64,000 nt of DNA from Kitagawia praeruptora (Eukaryota > Streptophyta > Magnoliopsida > Apiales > Apiaceae), in NCBI GenBank assembly GCA_037693485.1, contig CM075353.1, positions 10,001-74,000 of the forward strand. The letters run 5' to 3'. The translations under genes and the position numbers were made by a program. The notes beneath the pieces were generated by a model that was not told where the DNA came from, ran no database searches, and saw only the letters and a list, made by a program, of their open reading frames with translations. Shown here in pieces: positions 34,214 to 46,591 of this stretch (within the stretch, counting starts at the first letter, position 1; the number at the start of each line of letters is the position of its first letter).

Positions 34214-37200
34214 GAGCGTTATATATCCCAGAGATGATGTGACGTTAAAACAATAAATTCATTAAGATAATAAGAACTCTTGCCAAGTTCATAGTCGGAC
34301 TACTTAATGTAGTACTGACGTATAAAACCCTTATGGGAACTATTAAGTATCATGATTGTGACTTAGCTCGTCCTCGTGCCGACTAAGTAAGGCGATAGAC
34401 CTTGAGGTATACGAGCAGTAACACAATGATGCTTGGTTTGATGCTGAAGGTCGGATGGTGGATTCGATAGAGTACCCTACTGAGGACCCGGAAGAGGTTC
34501 CAGCAAAGGAGGAAAATCCTGATAAGGATAAGGAGTTTACCCTTAAGGAAATAAGGGCTACAGCCAAAGATATTGTAAGAGTTAAGGTATAGTGCTCAGA
34601 GAAGTGAGCTTAAAGAATTGAGATATTATTAAGAGAATTAAAGAGGCATATTGGATTCATAGCCGGACTACCGGATGAAGTGCCAGCAAGTAAGATGGAT
34701 TTGAGGAATTACTCAAGATCTTATGTAAGGATAGATAAGAATCCTTGGAGACTTTCAGATTAATGAGAAAGGAATTAGAATGATGCATGATTATCAAAGA
34801 CATTGATATAGGACGGGGAGTAGAGTCCCTAGGAACAGTTAAGACATAGGTGGCAAGTGCCATATCTTCAGATAAATGGATTAGTGTGAATATTGTCAAT
34901 GGTAATTCGCCGTGAGAAGACAGATTTCATAGGTTTTAATTTATGAAACCAAATTGAGATTGTTAAGGTATTTTATTCAGGGAAATGCCCATCTTATAAA
35001 TGGATCAACTTAGAAAGAAAAGACATTGGGAAGTGATGGCCTGAACGGATAAAGTATATAAGGAAATAGTAAGCGAGACAATGATCTCAGAACCTACAAG
35101 AGGAGAAGACCAGTGAGTCTGTGATAAATTAGTAATAAGGCTATCATCAGGAACCAATTATAAGTTCAGTTCAATTCAGTGAAATGATGAACCAGAAACA
35201 TTAGATGCATGTGATTCAGAAGAATATTAAATTCTTTCTTTTCCTTGAATGGATTATGGTAGTTACCTTAAGCTTATTCTGACACTGAATCATAAATGGA
35301 CTAGGCAAGGCGAGCAGTGGTTGAGATGTAATTGAGAATGCTTTTAGATGCAACCTGAAAGAACAGGTGTAGGACATGTTCTCGAAATAAGAGTTTTGGC
35401 AAAATGAAGTCCAGCAATAGGACACATGATCAATAAGAGTAGTGTTGGTCGGCCCTACCAAGTTAAAGACAGTTTCAAATGGAGATTGGCCAACCACACT
35501 GGCAAAGGTGAGAAATTTAATAAAATTCACAAGGTATTACCAAGGATTTGCTCAGGACTTTACAGAAAGTGTAGTCCCGTAACCTGACTTATTGTAAGAA
35601 TAAAAGTTTGAATGGACAAGATAAACGTGAGAAGATCTTCCTGGAGCTAAAGGTAAAGTTGGTGATGACCAGGGTTGGCGTTGCCTAATGGAAGAAGGAA
35701 ACTTTGGGAGATAGTATGATGCAACTCATACAGGTATAGGTCTGCGCTTATGCAGCACGACAGCGTAATTTCGAATACAATTGGACAACACGGTTCACCA
35801 GATTCGGATGACCTTGGTAGTGCCAATTCTGGGAAGCGACTGACCCCGATGGTAGCGTTCCTTCTGAGACTAGTTGTTAAGTAGACTGGTATTCGGTAGT
35901 ATCGACTATTAGGACAAGCATGTATCGGGGAGATATGGCATGTTTAGTTTGAAACTTTTGATTCCCCTTCTAAGGACGATGTATATTTGGTTTCCTTTTA
36001 ATGATTAAACTCCCAGCTTTACGTCAATCATTTCGCTACTGTAACTGTTTATGGTTCGACCAGCTCGGATGTTCATAGAAATATTCTCTGGGTATCGAAA
36101 TGGATTTTCTTAATGTAACCAGTGGGTGGATAGATTGACTGAAGTTTCCCTAATCCTGGAAAGGAATTGGACAAAATTTGGCAAACCTTGTCTTTCGGAT
36201 TATCTGAATACATCACTGAGGAGAGTGGAAATTGAGGCAAACCCTATGAATTGGGTAAGGTAGCCGCTACACGGATTGGTAGATAGATCCCAATTATTAC
36301 GATTGACTGTAGAGACAAAATTTTGAAGTTGAGATTGGACGGAAAAAGGGAAATGTAATTAAGAAACAAGCCGGACTAAGAAAGTTCGGGATTGACTTAA
36401 ATGAAAAGGTTGTTATGCCAGAAATGTTAAGCTTTTGTGGCACGTGAAATTGATAAGAGTAACTAGAAGAAAAGTAAGGGTGACCGGAGATGGTACCGAG
36501 GAGTCGATTGAGACTTATATGGAGTAATGTTTTGAAAAGATCAAAAGGTATCAAAGTAGAAGGCACTATGCCAGCAATTGCTAAAAAAGTAATGCTATTA
36601 GCCGACCCCTAAACTCACATATTTTAGCATGGCCAGTAGGGCCAAGTCACTAAGGATTATCAAGTGATTGAACCAGCAATGTAAGGACAAAGCGGGGTGC
36701 TTCTAACAAAGTGCCAACCGCGAGAACTTTTGATGTAAAATGAATTGAGATACATGAGGATGGATTTTATAAATACCCTAGATGTATTAGGCACTAAGAA
36801 ATTCACGTTGATCACGACCAATATCTTCCTGAACATCCTTGCTACCATTACCAAGTCCTGTAAAAAAAAAAAAAAAAAGAGCAGATAGACATATTTTGTC
36901 TTTTGGAAGGTCATGTAGACCGACATTACTAAGAAGAGGTTAGCATTAAGCTACCTATAGATTATCAAGATGAGAATGGTTGAAAAGAGACCCTTATTAA
37001 GGATATATGACTGGATTGCCAATTACAGGATGTAAGTATTCCTTGAAAATAGAATTGAGGATAGAATGTCCATATATTAAAACGAACCCTGGGGGATGCA
37101 CAAAGGATAGCATCACCCCTAATAAAGACATTGTGAAATCAGATGATATAAGTGAATCGACCAAGGTGTCAATAACCTGTAAGGATTTGTGGAAAGGAGT

Positions 37201-39752
37201 CTCGAAAAGTACTTAGACAGAATTGTTATAGAATTGATTAATGATGTTTGATACACCCTGTATCTAGAAAATACAGAAAGAATGATGAGGATGACCTAAG
37301 AAACCTTACAAGGAAAAAGGTAATACTCTGAGTTTCAAAATGGAAGTTTGGTAGAGAATGTATGACATAATAATGATGTTGCCGGATGAGGCATGTAAGA
37401 AACCATGAGAAGGTATGGATTGAACCAATAAGGTTGAGTTTGTTTTAAAGCAAGAAAGACCTGAGATAAAAGATATCCTAGACCTGATGAGGATATTAGC
37501 CGGGATAAAAGTCACATTTAAGGATTAAAGTAGTAACTTATGGAAAAAGACTGATGGATATTTTCCTTCAGCAGAATTTCAGGAAGAATACTTTCACCCA
37601 ACAGTGATGGGAATAAGGTAGAAAAAGTTGAGTTGAATAGATCAAGAAAACATTGATTGCAAGAAATTATTATCAGGAAAGGCCAATGAGGTGGCCGACA
37701 CTTTAAGTATTGAGGAGTAATTATGAATGCTCATACCAAAGAAACGAAATGGTATTGAGAAGGACTTTGAAGGTCAGAATATGGTGAAGGAATTTACATT
37801 CCCTCTAATGATTGGGCAAGAATCAACCATAAGAGTAGTTTAAGTAAAGATTCGATTCCTGATGTCGTCTTAAGCATATTACCTGCGTTAGGAGGTCCTA
37901 TGTTGAGGTAAACCAGGACCTCGTACGAAATTGACTAAGTAAACCGTTAGCTTCCAGTCTTCTACTGAAGATATATGATTGATAATTTTGTCAACTTGGC
38001 ATAGCTACGATGCTTGAAGCTCTTCTGCAATTTTATCTGCTTCATGTAATATCTACATCAAGTTCAGGAAGCGTTCCTTATGGATAGGGAATAGTGATTA
38101 TTTTGCTTTCCTAGAGGATCTTGGATTGACAATTATGAAACCTGTATGTTTAGCTACTAAAAACACTGCGTAAATGATAAGCAATGATGACCCTTCTGAG
38201 AAATTAAGTGTTAACGACTGCGGAAATGTCGAATTGAATCTAAGTTAGAGAAATCGTCTAGGTCAATTTCGGATGGTTTAATTTTGGAGACGAAGGGATA
38301 TTTGTAATAAATGATCCGGCTATGATGTTTCATAGAATGATAATAGTAGAAATGAAGACAAGTGACTGATAGAGATCGAAATAGAATTGAAAATCAATAA
38401 AAGAGTCAGATAGGCGGACTCATGAGAAGCTCCAGTAATGAAGCGAGAAAAGTATGGAATTGACAGGGCAAGGGTATTGACCAAAACAGAAAGTTGGGAT
38501 TATGAGCATAAATAACATGCAAATTGACTCCTTAGTAAGTTTGGAAAATTCGAGGAAATATGAAATAGATTGATTGAGTAATAAAGAGACTCATGAAATG
38601 AGAAAGTGAAAATTTGATGGTTGAACAGAGGAAAATTTGACCCCAAACGTGAAACACGTATTAAGTAAAAGTGATGAGTGTCTCAACCCTGAGATGACGG
38701 TGGGGTTAAATAATAGAAGTAAATGAGAATTAGACAATAAGAAGGATGTGATTGATAAAGAAAAGATGGGGAAATAATTATGGAATGTGAAGTAAAGAAT
38801 GTTATGAATGGATTGATGAATGGGTTTTCCTAACGAACTCTCGGGATGACAACCTGATGGTGTTAGAATTATGAATATGAAATGGCCAGTGTCATGGCGT
38901 GAAATGTCAGTAATAATAATGTCAAGCGAGAAATCTAAGATTTAACCTGAGAGGTTGAAAGATTTCTGATGATGAGTGTTGCTAAGATTGAACAAGAACA
39001 TAGGTCCATAGAATGATGGGTCGAGCAGCGAGAATATGTTGACTTGTGAGATTACGATATAGTGGTATTTGATACGATTACGATTATTTTTCTTCTCTGA
39101 TAAACCTCTATAGTTCAGAGGAAAATTTTAAGTATGATATTTAACGATCATGAAAAATTTCTATAATTCTCTGAAAATCTTTTCTTTTCTCCACTCCTAT
39201 TTATCTTCTTCTATTCTAAACTGAGAAGAACAACCCTTTAAAGAGGGGAGGTACTACTACGTGACTCTCTGTCTGTGTGATAGAAGTCTAAGTGGAATGC
39301 CATTAATTGTTTAATTGCTTGTCAAGTACTAAAGGCTGGCCCCCTTCTGTACAAGCTATGCAATATAACAAATGTTCATTGATCACAGTGATCTCTCGAT
39401 AAATTTTTCCACCTAAATATATATACATCGAGATTGCGAAGATTAAAGCGATCAGGAATTGCAAAAATTACGAGTGAGGTTATCTCCGGAATTCGTAGCG
39501 CCTTAGTGATACCGAAGTCACTACACGTACCAATAAGGTTAATAGTATAAGACCGGACAAGAGCGTATACCGGATAATGTGTCATGCGAAAGTATCAAAG
39601 AATTGGTAGAACGGATAAAGGGTGTATTGTAACACCAGTACGATGTGCTTTAGAAAGATTGGAATGTGTAAGGATCGACCAGAGAATTGGAAAGCGAAAT
39701 AACCAACAAGTACCCAATTGTCTTCTACCTGATTCCGGGACGGAATCCTTTT
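34214..39752 (+). pseudogene. Element B internal region: eroded gag-pol of chromovirus type
   Basis: 5.5 kb without a long reading frame. Short islands match element C of this window. About 35390-35740 resembles the stretch from EFWKNEVQ to the RNase H start, including a DASHKG-like and an LMQH-like part. About 37680-37800 resembles GKANVVADALS and what follows, and 39672-39735 the chromodomain tail ELES...KYP. The pieces lie in different frames with many stops and indels, and about 35800-37500 shows nothing I recognise. An acidic open stretch at about 34430-34600 containing EDPEEV may be a remnant of the pre-gag ORF found in element C. The element could not encode its own proteins. Confidence 0.75.
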
Positions 39753-39764
39753 AAGGAGGGGAGA
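39753..39764 (+). other. Polypurine tract of element B
   Basis: AAGGAGGGGAGA directly before the 3' LTR. The same tract, preceded by the same ACGGAATCCTTTT segment, precedes the 3' LTR of element C on the minus strand. Confidence 0.8.
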
Positions 39765-39765
39765 C

Positions 39766-42700
39766 TGTAAGAACCCAGATTTTTGGGTAGAATTAAAACT
39801 TTTTATTATGTAATAATATGGGAATGAATAGTGGTTATGACTGCGATGTAACGACTGTCTATTTAATGAATGGAATGGATTTGGGTTCAATTATTATATG
39901 TCATGCAGAATACCTTTGGTTGACAACATAGATAAGAATGATCTATCTCCTAAGAATATGAGAAGATTACTTCAAGTAAGATTATTCTTGTGTCATCCAA
40001 ATCAATATCTATTATAAGTCCAGCGATTCCGTAAGAAGGTTAAGGAACACTCGAGAGTGAACCAGGTTCATTTTCCTAATTATAGGAATTAAATAAAAAT
40101 AAGTGATGAATAGTGATTTTGGTGGAATTTGGAATATTATTATAATAATGTTATACCCGGTATTCGGAACGGATTTCTGAGTTCGTATTAGTGATCCAGG
40201 AGGAAAATAAGTGTATGTAAAAGCTGTCGGATTCAGAAAAAGAGCACTTTTATTTTCTCCGAGATTTCCCTGGACACTGCAGGACTTAAGGATTTATAAA
40301 AGGGATTTAAGGAAATTAAATTCGAGAAGTATTAAGTAAGATGGAGGATGGTATTATAATTATTAAGAAGGTTTTCGGTAAAACCCTAACTAGAAACGAA
40401 TGAGTTATTCCCTCGAACGATCAACGAATTAAGCAATAAACGGACAAAGAAACAAGCAGAGGGAGCAAGAGTCATGCATAAGCTACTAGAAAATATCTAG
40501 CAACCAAGTGGACTCATGTAACTAGCACACTTAGAAAATGAACTAGTACTTAGAAATCAAATCACTTAGTTAGCTTATAACCATCCAATGTTCAACACTT
40601 GGCTTGCAAAACTCATCATCCATGACATACTACCTTTAATAAAGCTACTTTAGCTAGATATTATCCTAGCAAGTGTATTAGACAAGATGAGAGCAAGTGG
40701 AAAGCACTTTATGCATTATTATCAAGAAAATCAACCAAGCAACACAACTTTCTACAAACTGCCCAGCAGGAGCATCATGGAAAGAAAAATTCACATCTCC
40801 ATTTCTAACCATGATAAAATCACCAAACTTTAACCCAATCCTCTCCACTCCATGGGCAATATTCGCTCAAAGTTTCATGGCAATCCAAGTAGTCTAGCCT
40901 AGTCAAATCCCTTCCCCAATTTGAAGTAACCAACCTGTCCAGATTCTGGACAGTTTCTGTAGCGATTTTCAAACAGCCATATCTCCTTCTTTATCCAATG
41001 AAATTTTGTGTTCTTTAGCTTTTTGGAAAGCTGTTAAGATTCTCTACAACTCTCCTTTACAAATCTCATTCAGAAAAACATGGTAAGGCCCCCATTTTTG
41101 CAGTTCTTTGAACGGATGTATAGTAACCTTCAAGATCTAACTTTGCTTTCTTGGTTTCTTTTGGATGATCTAAGCTATTATAAGGCCACACGAGGACTAT
41201 ACAAGGCTTATTCAGTTGTTTTATACACCAAGGAAGGTAATCACCTCTTGAAACCCTAGGCCTTATTTTAAGATCTTGCATGTTCTTGATGATTTTTAGC
41301 ATAGTCATGATATTAGTATGATTACAAGCATGATTATGGAGTTTGTTAGTGGATCTAAGTATGATTATGTTATGATGGTCAAGTAGATGATTTTGGACAG
41401 TTGGGGGATGAATAATATATGTATAAGTTATATGGATGCCCGGTGTGGCTTGTGATTGATGTTGTGAATTTTAGAACGTTCGATTTATAGCCGTCGTAAT
41501 GCCCGATTTTCGTTAAACCTTGAAAACCGTGAATCACAGTAGGCTTAACTCACTTCATAGCTTCGATTCCTTTCATGATAAGCTAGATTATGTTTTAAGC
41601 TTCGTTTTGATATAAAGATCGTATGAAATGGACTTACGGTTTAGGAGTTATGATTAAATTCGTAAAAGAGGTTCGAAACCGTAACTGAAAGTTCGTAACT
41701 GAAATTGGATTCTTTTAATTGTACGAAATCAGTGGCAAATCTTGATAATTAAAAATTAGAGATCATAAGGATGGTGTGAGAAAATACCTCGTATTAAAAA
41801 GATCATTTTTCGATTTTATAAAAATGTTCGAATCGAGATTAAACGCGAACGAACCCCTTAAAAGTATGACTTTGGTTATAACTTAGAAAACGGGCGATAA
41901 AACTCGAGGTATAATCTTGATTCGTAAATGACCGACCTTAGAACTTGTACGACTTAAGTATATACCAAGTATAAGCATGATGACATGTCTTGATAATGAA
42001 CGAATGTCGGATCGTATCGGTGATAAAAAGAGTACACTAAAAGAGACGTAACGAGATAACTCGAAAACATGTTTCGATTTAAGTGGAGTTTATACTTAGC
42101 CTTTTAAGAAGCGTTAAGTGATTAATCTTAAATATTCTGATTGTTTATAGATCGTCGAGCTGACCCGGGACACATTACCCCTACCCGCACTCGATTCCCA
42201 GGCAAGTTTCCAATACCTTGGAACTGTTGTTGTGATAATATATATGATTGTTGTTATACCTATGCCATAGCATGCATGTTTGTTTTCAAAAATAATATTG
42301 ATACTTGTTCCCTGTTTTGATGTTGGCTTATAAACTAGATACGATATATCAGTATAAGCCGGAATTTGTTAAGACCCTTAGTGAAGGGCGTATGATATTC
42401 CTTCGATAATATAGACCGGGAGTCGGTATTTTGTGTTATATAGATAGTCGTGGAAACCCGGAGGGATTCCAGCGACAGAGTAGTATTCATTTTGAGGAAT
42501 GTTATTATTAACCATTATTTATATTTCCATAAAAGTATCAAATACTTGGAAATCTTTTGAGAAATGTTATTTGAGTATTATCTCAGTCGAGAAATATTAA
42601 ATGAATATTATTTTTGAATATTCATTAGAGTTTGATTATTAATGAATAATTACTTAGATATTCATTGGAATTTTGTTCATTAAATATCACTTTCAGATAT

Positions 42701-44759
42701 TCATCTAAGTGTTATGTAATTGATAAATACTATTCCAAAAGTATTCTTTGGAAGTTCTAATTACTCAAGGAATATTATTTCGAATATTAAGGTTTTGATT
42801 ACTAAATGAATATCATTTGGATATTTATTTAGAATATTAATTATTAAATGAATATTATTTGGTTATTCATTTAGAATATTATTTGTTTAATGAATATCAA
42901 TTGAATATTCACTTGGAATTTATTTATTAAATGAATATTATCGTGAATATTCATTTAAGATTTTATGTACTTAATGAATATTATTTAAAAGTATTCATTC
43001 GAAGTTCTAATTACTTAAGGAATATTGCTTCGAATATTCCTTTAAAGTTTTGATTACTAAGAATATTATTTGGCTATTCATTTGGTATATTATTAAATGA
43101 ATATTATTTTCAAATATTCATTTAAGGTTTGATTTATTTAGTGAATATTATTTTAAATATTTATTTGAGTTTATTTAATTAATGAATATTATATTGAATA
43201 TTCATTTAAAGAAGAGAGTTATTTAGTAAATAATTCTATGTATTTATTCGAGGATTACTTACGAGCAATATTATGATTTAATCATATCCCTTAATTATTA
43301 TTGATAAAATAAATATTCTTGGAATATTTATTTAAATCCTTTTAAGTTCTTTTTATAATAATTCATATTACTCAGAGATTATCTTTCACCTTCAGATATG
43401 GTGTAAAATATTTCGGAATATCTTATGACTATTTTTATCAAGGGGAGGTTCCCAAACTTTATTTCATTTAAATCTATCTTAAAGAAGATTTAACTACTCG
43501 CTCAACTTCCAACCATATATAAGGGGACCTCACTTGAGAGATGTTATTTATTGGACTGCCCGGTCCTATACTTGCTAAAACTATCTTGTCACTCACATCT
43601 TGATTCTTTCAAGGATCGATATGAGTCTGTTTGGTTACCTCCTCAACGCTCGAGGGGTAAGAATTGATGGAACAAGTTTATATCCATTAACAAGCATCAG
43701 CTTGGGAAATATTGGTGATTTTTCCTTTCCAACTAGATACGACTACTTTGTGGAGTCCTATCAACAAGTAATATACTTGGGGAAAGGGGGAGGAACTTCA
43801 CGTTTCAAAGTTATGGATGTGAAATGAACTAGGAGATGCGTAAGTGACCCAGTGGCGCCGGTCCAGCAAATGGCCCAACCGTTGGCCGGGGGGTTCCAGA
43901 GGGCGGTAGACAAGTAAATCCATCGGTGCTTCCTTCTACATGTAGTAAACAAGAGGTGGGGAGCATAACATGCGACTGATCATCGTGTAAATGCTATGTC
44001 TCCTGGCGCGTCAAACTCCAGTATTAGTTCATCTCTCAATGTTGGAAATTTCCTGCAACCTTATCATTATTGGCAGGTTTGAAAAGTGTTTGAATTGGAA
44101 TTGCAATATTCTTCCTGCAAGTTCCTCTATCATGAAAAGTTGATAATATCTGGCTCATCTTTGACATAGCAGATATTTATTCAAAACAAATATATTTTGA
44201 GTTACCTTGTAACTTCATCTCATACCTTATATTGGTACTACATCGTTAATGCATGGCATATGGTTTCAAAGATATTTTGGACTGTTATATATTATCACTG
44301 TTCAATTATATTTTTGGTGGGCTATTGCTCACCCTTGCTTTATTTATTTATATCACAACAACAGCTAGATCAGATGGCCGCGCAAGGCGCACTCAGCATA
44401 GCAGGTGTTAGCCGTCAGAGGATTAATCGCGGAGGTCATAGTTACCATTGCTGAGGATGCAGCCTCTGGTAGGCTAGTTGTTAGCATTTGTGCACCAAAT
44501 GTATTTATATATATGGCATATACCAATGGATGGCAAAGAGCATGTAAATTGTAAAATTGTAATTCTTTGGGTGGTAAGAACTCCAACTTGTGATTAATAA
44601 TATTAATGGTTACTCTGATTTCATCTCTGGGACTATAACGGGTGTGTTTTATGTTGTTGTTTTGGGGCACAAGATTGTAATTTAAATTATGTTGGTTTTA
44701 TGGATGGATATTGAGACCATAACGACCAGATCCCTGACCCTGGATCTGGGGGTGTTACA
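39766..44759 (+). repeat. Element B 3' LTR (4994 bp)
   Basis: Direct copy of the 5' LTR without the 231-bp duplication. Ends are TGTAAGAACCC and GGTGTTACA. It is followed by the TGGCG target duplication and then by the remainder of solo LTR A, so its last ~750 bases appear twice in direct succession (44003-44759 and 44760-45515). Confidence 0.94.
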
Positions 44760-44764
44760 TGGCG

Positions 44765-45515
44765 CGTCAAACTCCAGTATTAGTTCATCTCTCAATGTTG
44801 GAAATTTCCTGCAACCTTATCATTATTGGCAGGTTTGAAAAGTGTTTGAATTGGAATTGCAATATTCTTCCTGCAAGTTCCTCTATTATGAAAAGTTGAT
44901 AATATCTGGCTCATCTTTGACATAGCAGATATTTATTCAAAACAAATATATTTTGAGTTACCTTGTAACTTCATCTCATACCTTATATTGGTACTACATC
45001 GTTAATGCATGGCATATGGTTTCAAAGATATTTTGGACTGTTATATATTATCACTGTTCAATTATATTTTTGGTGGGCTATTGCTCACCCTTGCTTTATT
45101 TATTTATATCACAACAACAGCTAGATCAGATGGCCGCGCAAGGCGCACTCAGCATAGCAGGTGTTAGCCGTCAGAGGATTAATCGCGGAGGTCATAGTTA
45201 CCATTGCTGAGGATGCAGCCTCTGGTAGGCTAGTTGTTAGCATTTGTGCACCAAATGTATTTATATATATGGCATATACCAATGGATGGCAAAGAGCATG
45301 TAAATTATAAAATTGTAATTCTTTGGGTTGTAAGAACTCCAACTTGTGATTAATAATATTGACGATTACTCTGATTTCATCTCTGGGACTATATCGGGTG
45401 TGTTTTATGTTATTGTTTTGGGTCACAAGGTTGTAATTTAAATTATGTTGATTTTGTGGTTGGATATTGAGACCGTAACGACCAGATCCCTGACCCTGGA
45501 TCTGGGGGTGTTACA
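44765..45515 (+). mobile_element. Solo LTR A, right part
   Basis: Continues the LTR interrupted at 28972 (the CGTCAAACTCCAG segment) and ends GGTGTTACA at 45515, followed by GTTTT. Confidence 0.92.
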
Positions 45516-45520
45516 GTTTT

Positions 45521-46201
45521 GCTACTCGAGGTGGGATGCTAAACGAGGTGGGGTCTGGTTTGGGTAGCTGCAGAGAATTTTCAGGGCATTTAGGTGGTAA
45601 TTTTAACACTTGGTTCCCTGGGGTATTTCGTTCAAACTATAAGGTGGTTTTGATTGTTGCAAGTTGCAATAATTTGAAAAATAAAAGTAATTTTCTGTTT
45701 TATCTGAAAGATGGGCCAGTAATGTACATGGTTTTGGGGGAGTTCAAGACTAGTTATGAGCTGGACGGTGGGTGTGGTTTGTTTGAAGAATATTACCCCA
45801 AATTCTTTTTGACAATTCTTCCTAGGGGGCTACAATTATGTTGCGTGTCTCTCAAGAATTTGTAGGTGGCTGGTATGTATTCTAGTCAAAAGTTTAGTGG
45901 GCATGGGAGAGTACTTGTTTTTTCTTGGCCACTTTGTTCTTTGTTGACTATATAGCCCAGGAGAGCCTTGAGACAATTAGTTTAATTAATTTGGTGTTGC
46001 TTTTTCTTCACAGTGGCCGACTTTTAATTGTGGGTTGCTAGTGGCTTTTGTCGATTTTCTAGATTTTATGTTGTTTTTTCCTTTGGAGTTTGTTCCAATG
46101 GAATTTTTTTCCTTGGCCTTGAGTTTATGCTCTTGGTATGTACATTTGTTTCTTATTTATAAAATTCCACGAGGCCAAGCCTCATTTACCTGGAAAAAAA
46201 A
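45521..46201 (+). mobile_element. LINE copy 5, right part (3' UTR, hairpin, poly(A))
   Basis: T/G-rich 3' UTR resuming after the nested LTRs. It shares GCGTGTCTCTCAAGAATTTG with copy 2, the CCTTTGGAGTTTGTTCC block and the hairpin GAGGC-CAA-GCCTC at 46171-46183. It ends with an 8-nt poly(A) at 46194-46201 joined to CCCTAAA. No gene is credible here. Confidence 0.92.
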
Positions 46202-46331
46202 CCCTAAACCCCTAAACCCCTAACCCCTAAACCCCTAACCCTAACCCATAAACCCTAAAACCTAAACCCTAACCCCTAAACCTAAATCCCTAAACCCCTA
46301 ACCCTAAAACCTAAACCCTAACCCCTAAACC
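46202..46331 (+). repeat. Telomeric array 5, degenerate
   Basis: 130 bases of CCCTAAA, CCCCTAA and CCCTAACC-type variants between the LINE copy 5 poly(A) and the geminivirus fossil. It is the shortest array and among the most degenerate. Confidence 0.9.
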
Positions 46332-46465
46332 ATGAGTACATTTTCTGAATGTAAAAACCCCAACAAAAATTATGGTATAATTTTCAAAATATAATTCCCA
46401 TTATTTCGTACTAAACAAGGAGGGGGACAAGTTTTCGCTGCGCGACCCCGCCTGTCGGCCGGCCA

Positions 46466-46495
46466 GAGGCCCTCAGTAATATTAATGAGGGCCTC
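46466..46495 (-). promoter_or_regulatory. Geminivirus stem-loop replication origin
   Basis: A perfect 10-bp GC-rich stem (46466-46475 with 46486-46495) encloses a 10-nt loop. On the minus (virion-sense) strand the loop contains TAATATTAC at 46484-46476, the invariant geminivirus nonanucleotide that Rep nicks. Stem and nonanucleotide are undamaged. GGAGGGGGACA at 46419-46429 and an inverted CTCCCCCTGTCC at 46494-46505 could be Rep-binding iterons, but this is uncertain. Confidence 0.93.
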
Positions 46496-46514
46496 CCCCT
46501 GTCCAAGCCACCTC

Positions 46515-46521
46515 TATATAT
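46515..46521 (+). promoter_or_regulatory. TATA box of the geminiviral Rep promoter
   Basis: TATATAT, about 20 bases after the stem-loop and 71 before the Rep ATG, the usual position of the complementary-sense promoter. Confidence 0.65.
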
Positions 46522-46591
46522 TGACCTCTAATACTCCAATACTAGGGATACAGTTGAAATCCCAATTGGAGTAAACCACTTATTTATAAAA

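Larger units (their letters stand above)
28973..44759 (+). mobile_element. LTR retrotransposon B (15.8 kb), non-autonomous, nested in solo LTR A
   Basis: Complete LTR element: 5' LTR, tRNA-iMet-type primer site, 5.6-kb internal region, polypurine tract and 3' LTR. It is flanked by the 5-bp duplication TGGCG at 28968-28972 and 44760-44764. It sits inside an LTR of its own family. The LTRs are nearly identical apart from a 231-bp duplication, yet the internal region has no long reading frame. Confidence 0.94.

Noticed and set aside
44760..45515. Apparent third independent solo LTR fragment after element B
   Set aside because: The TGGCG duplication shows it is the displaced end of solo LTR A.
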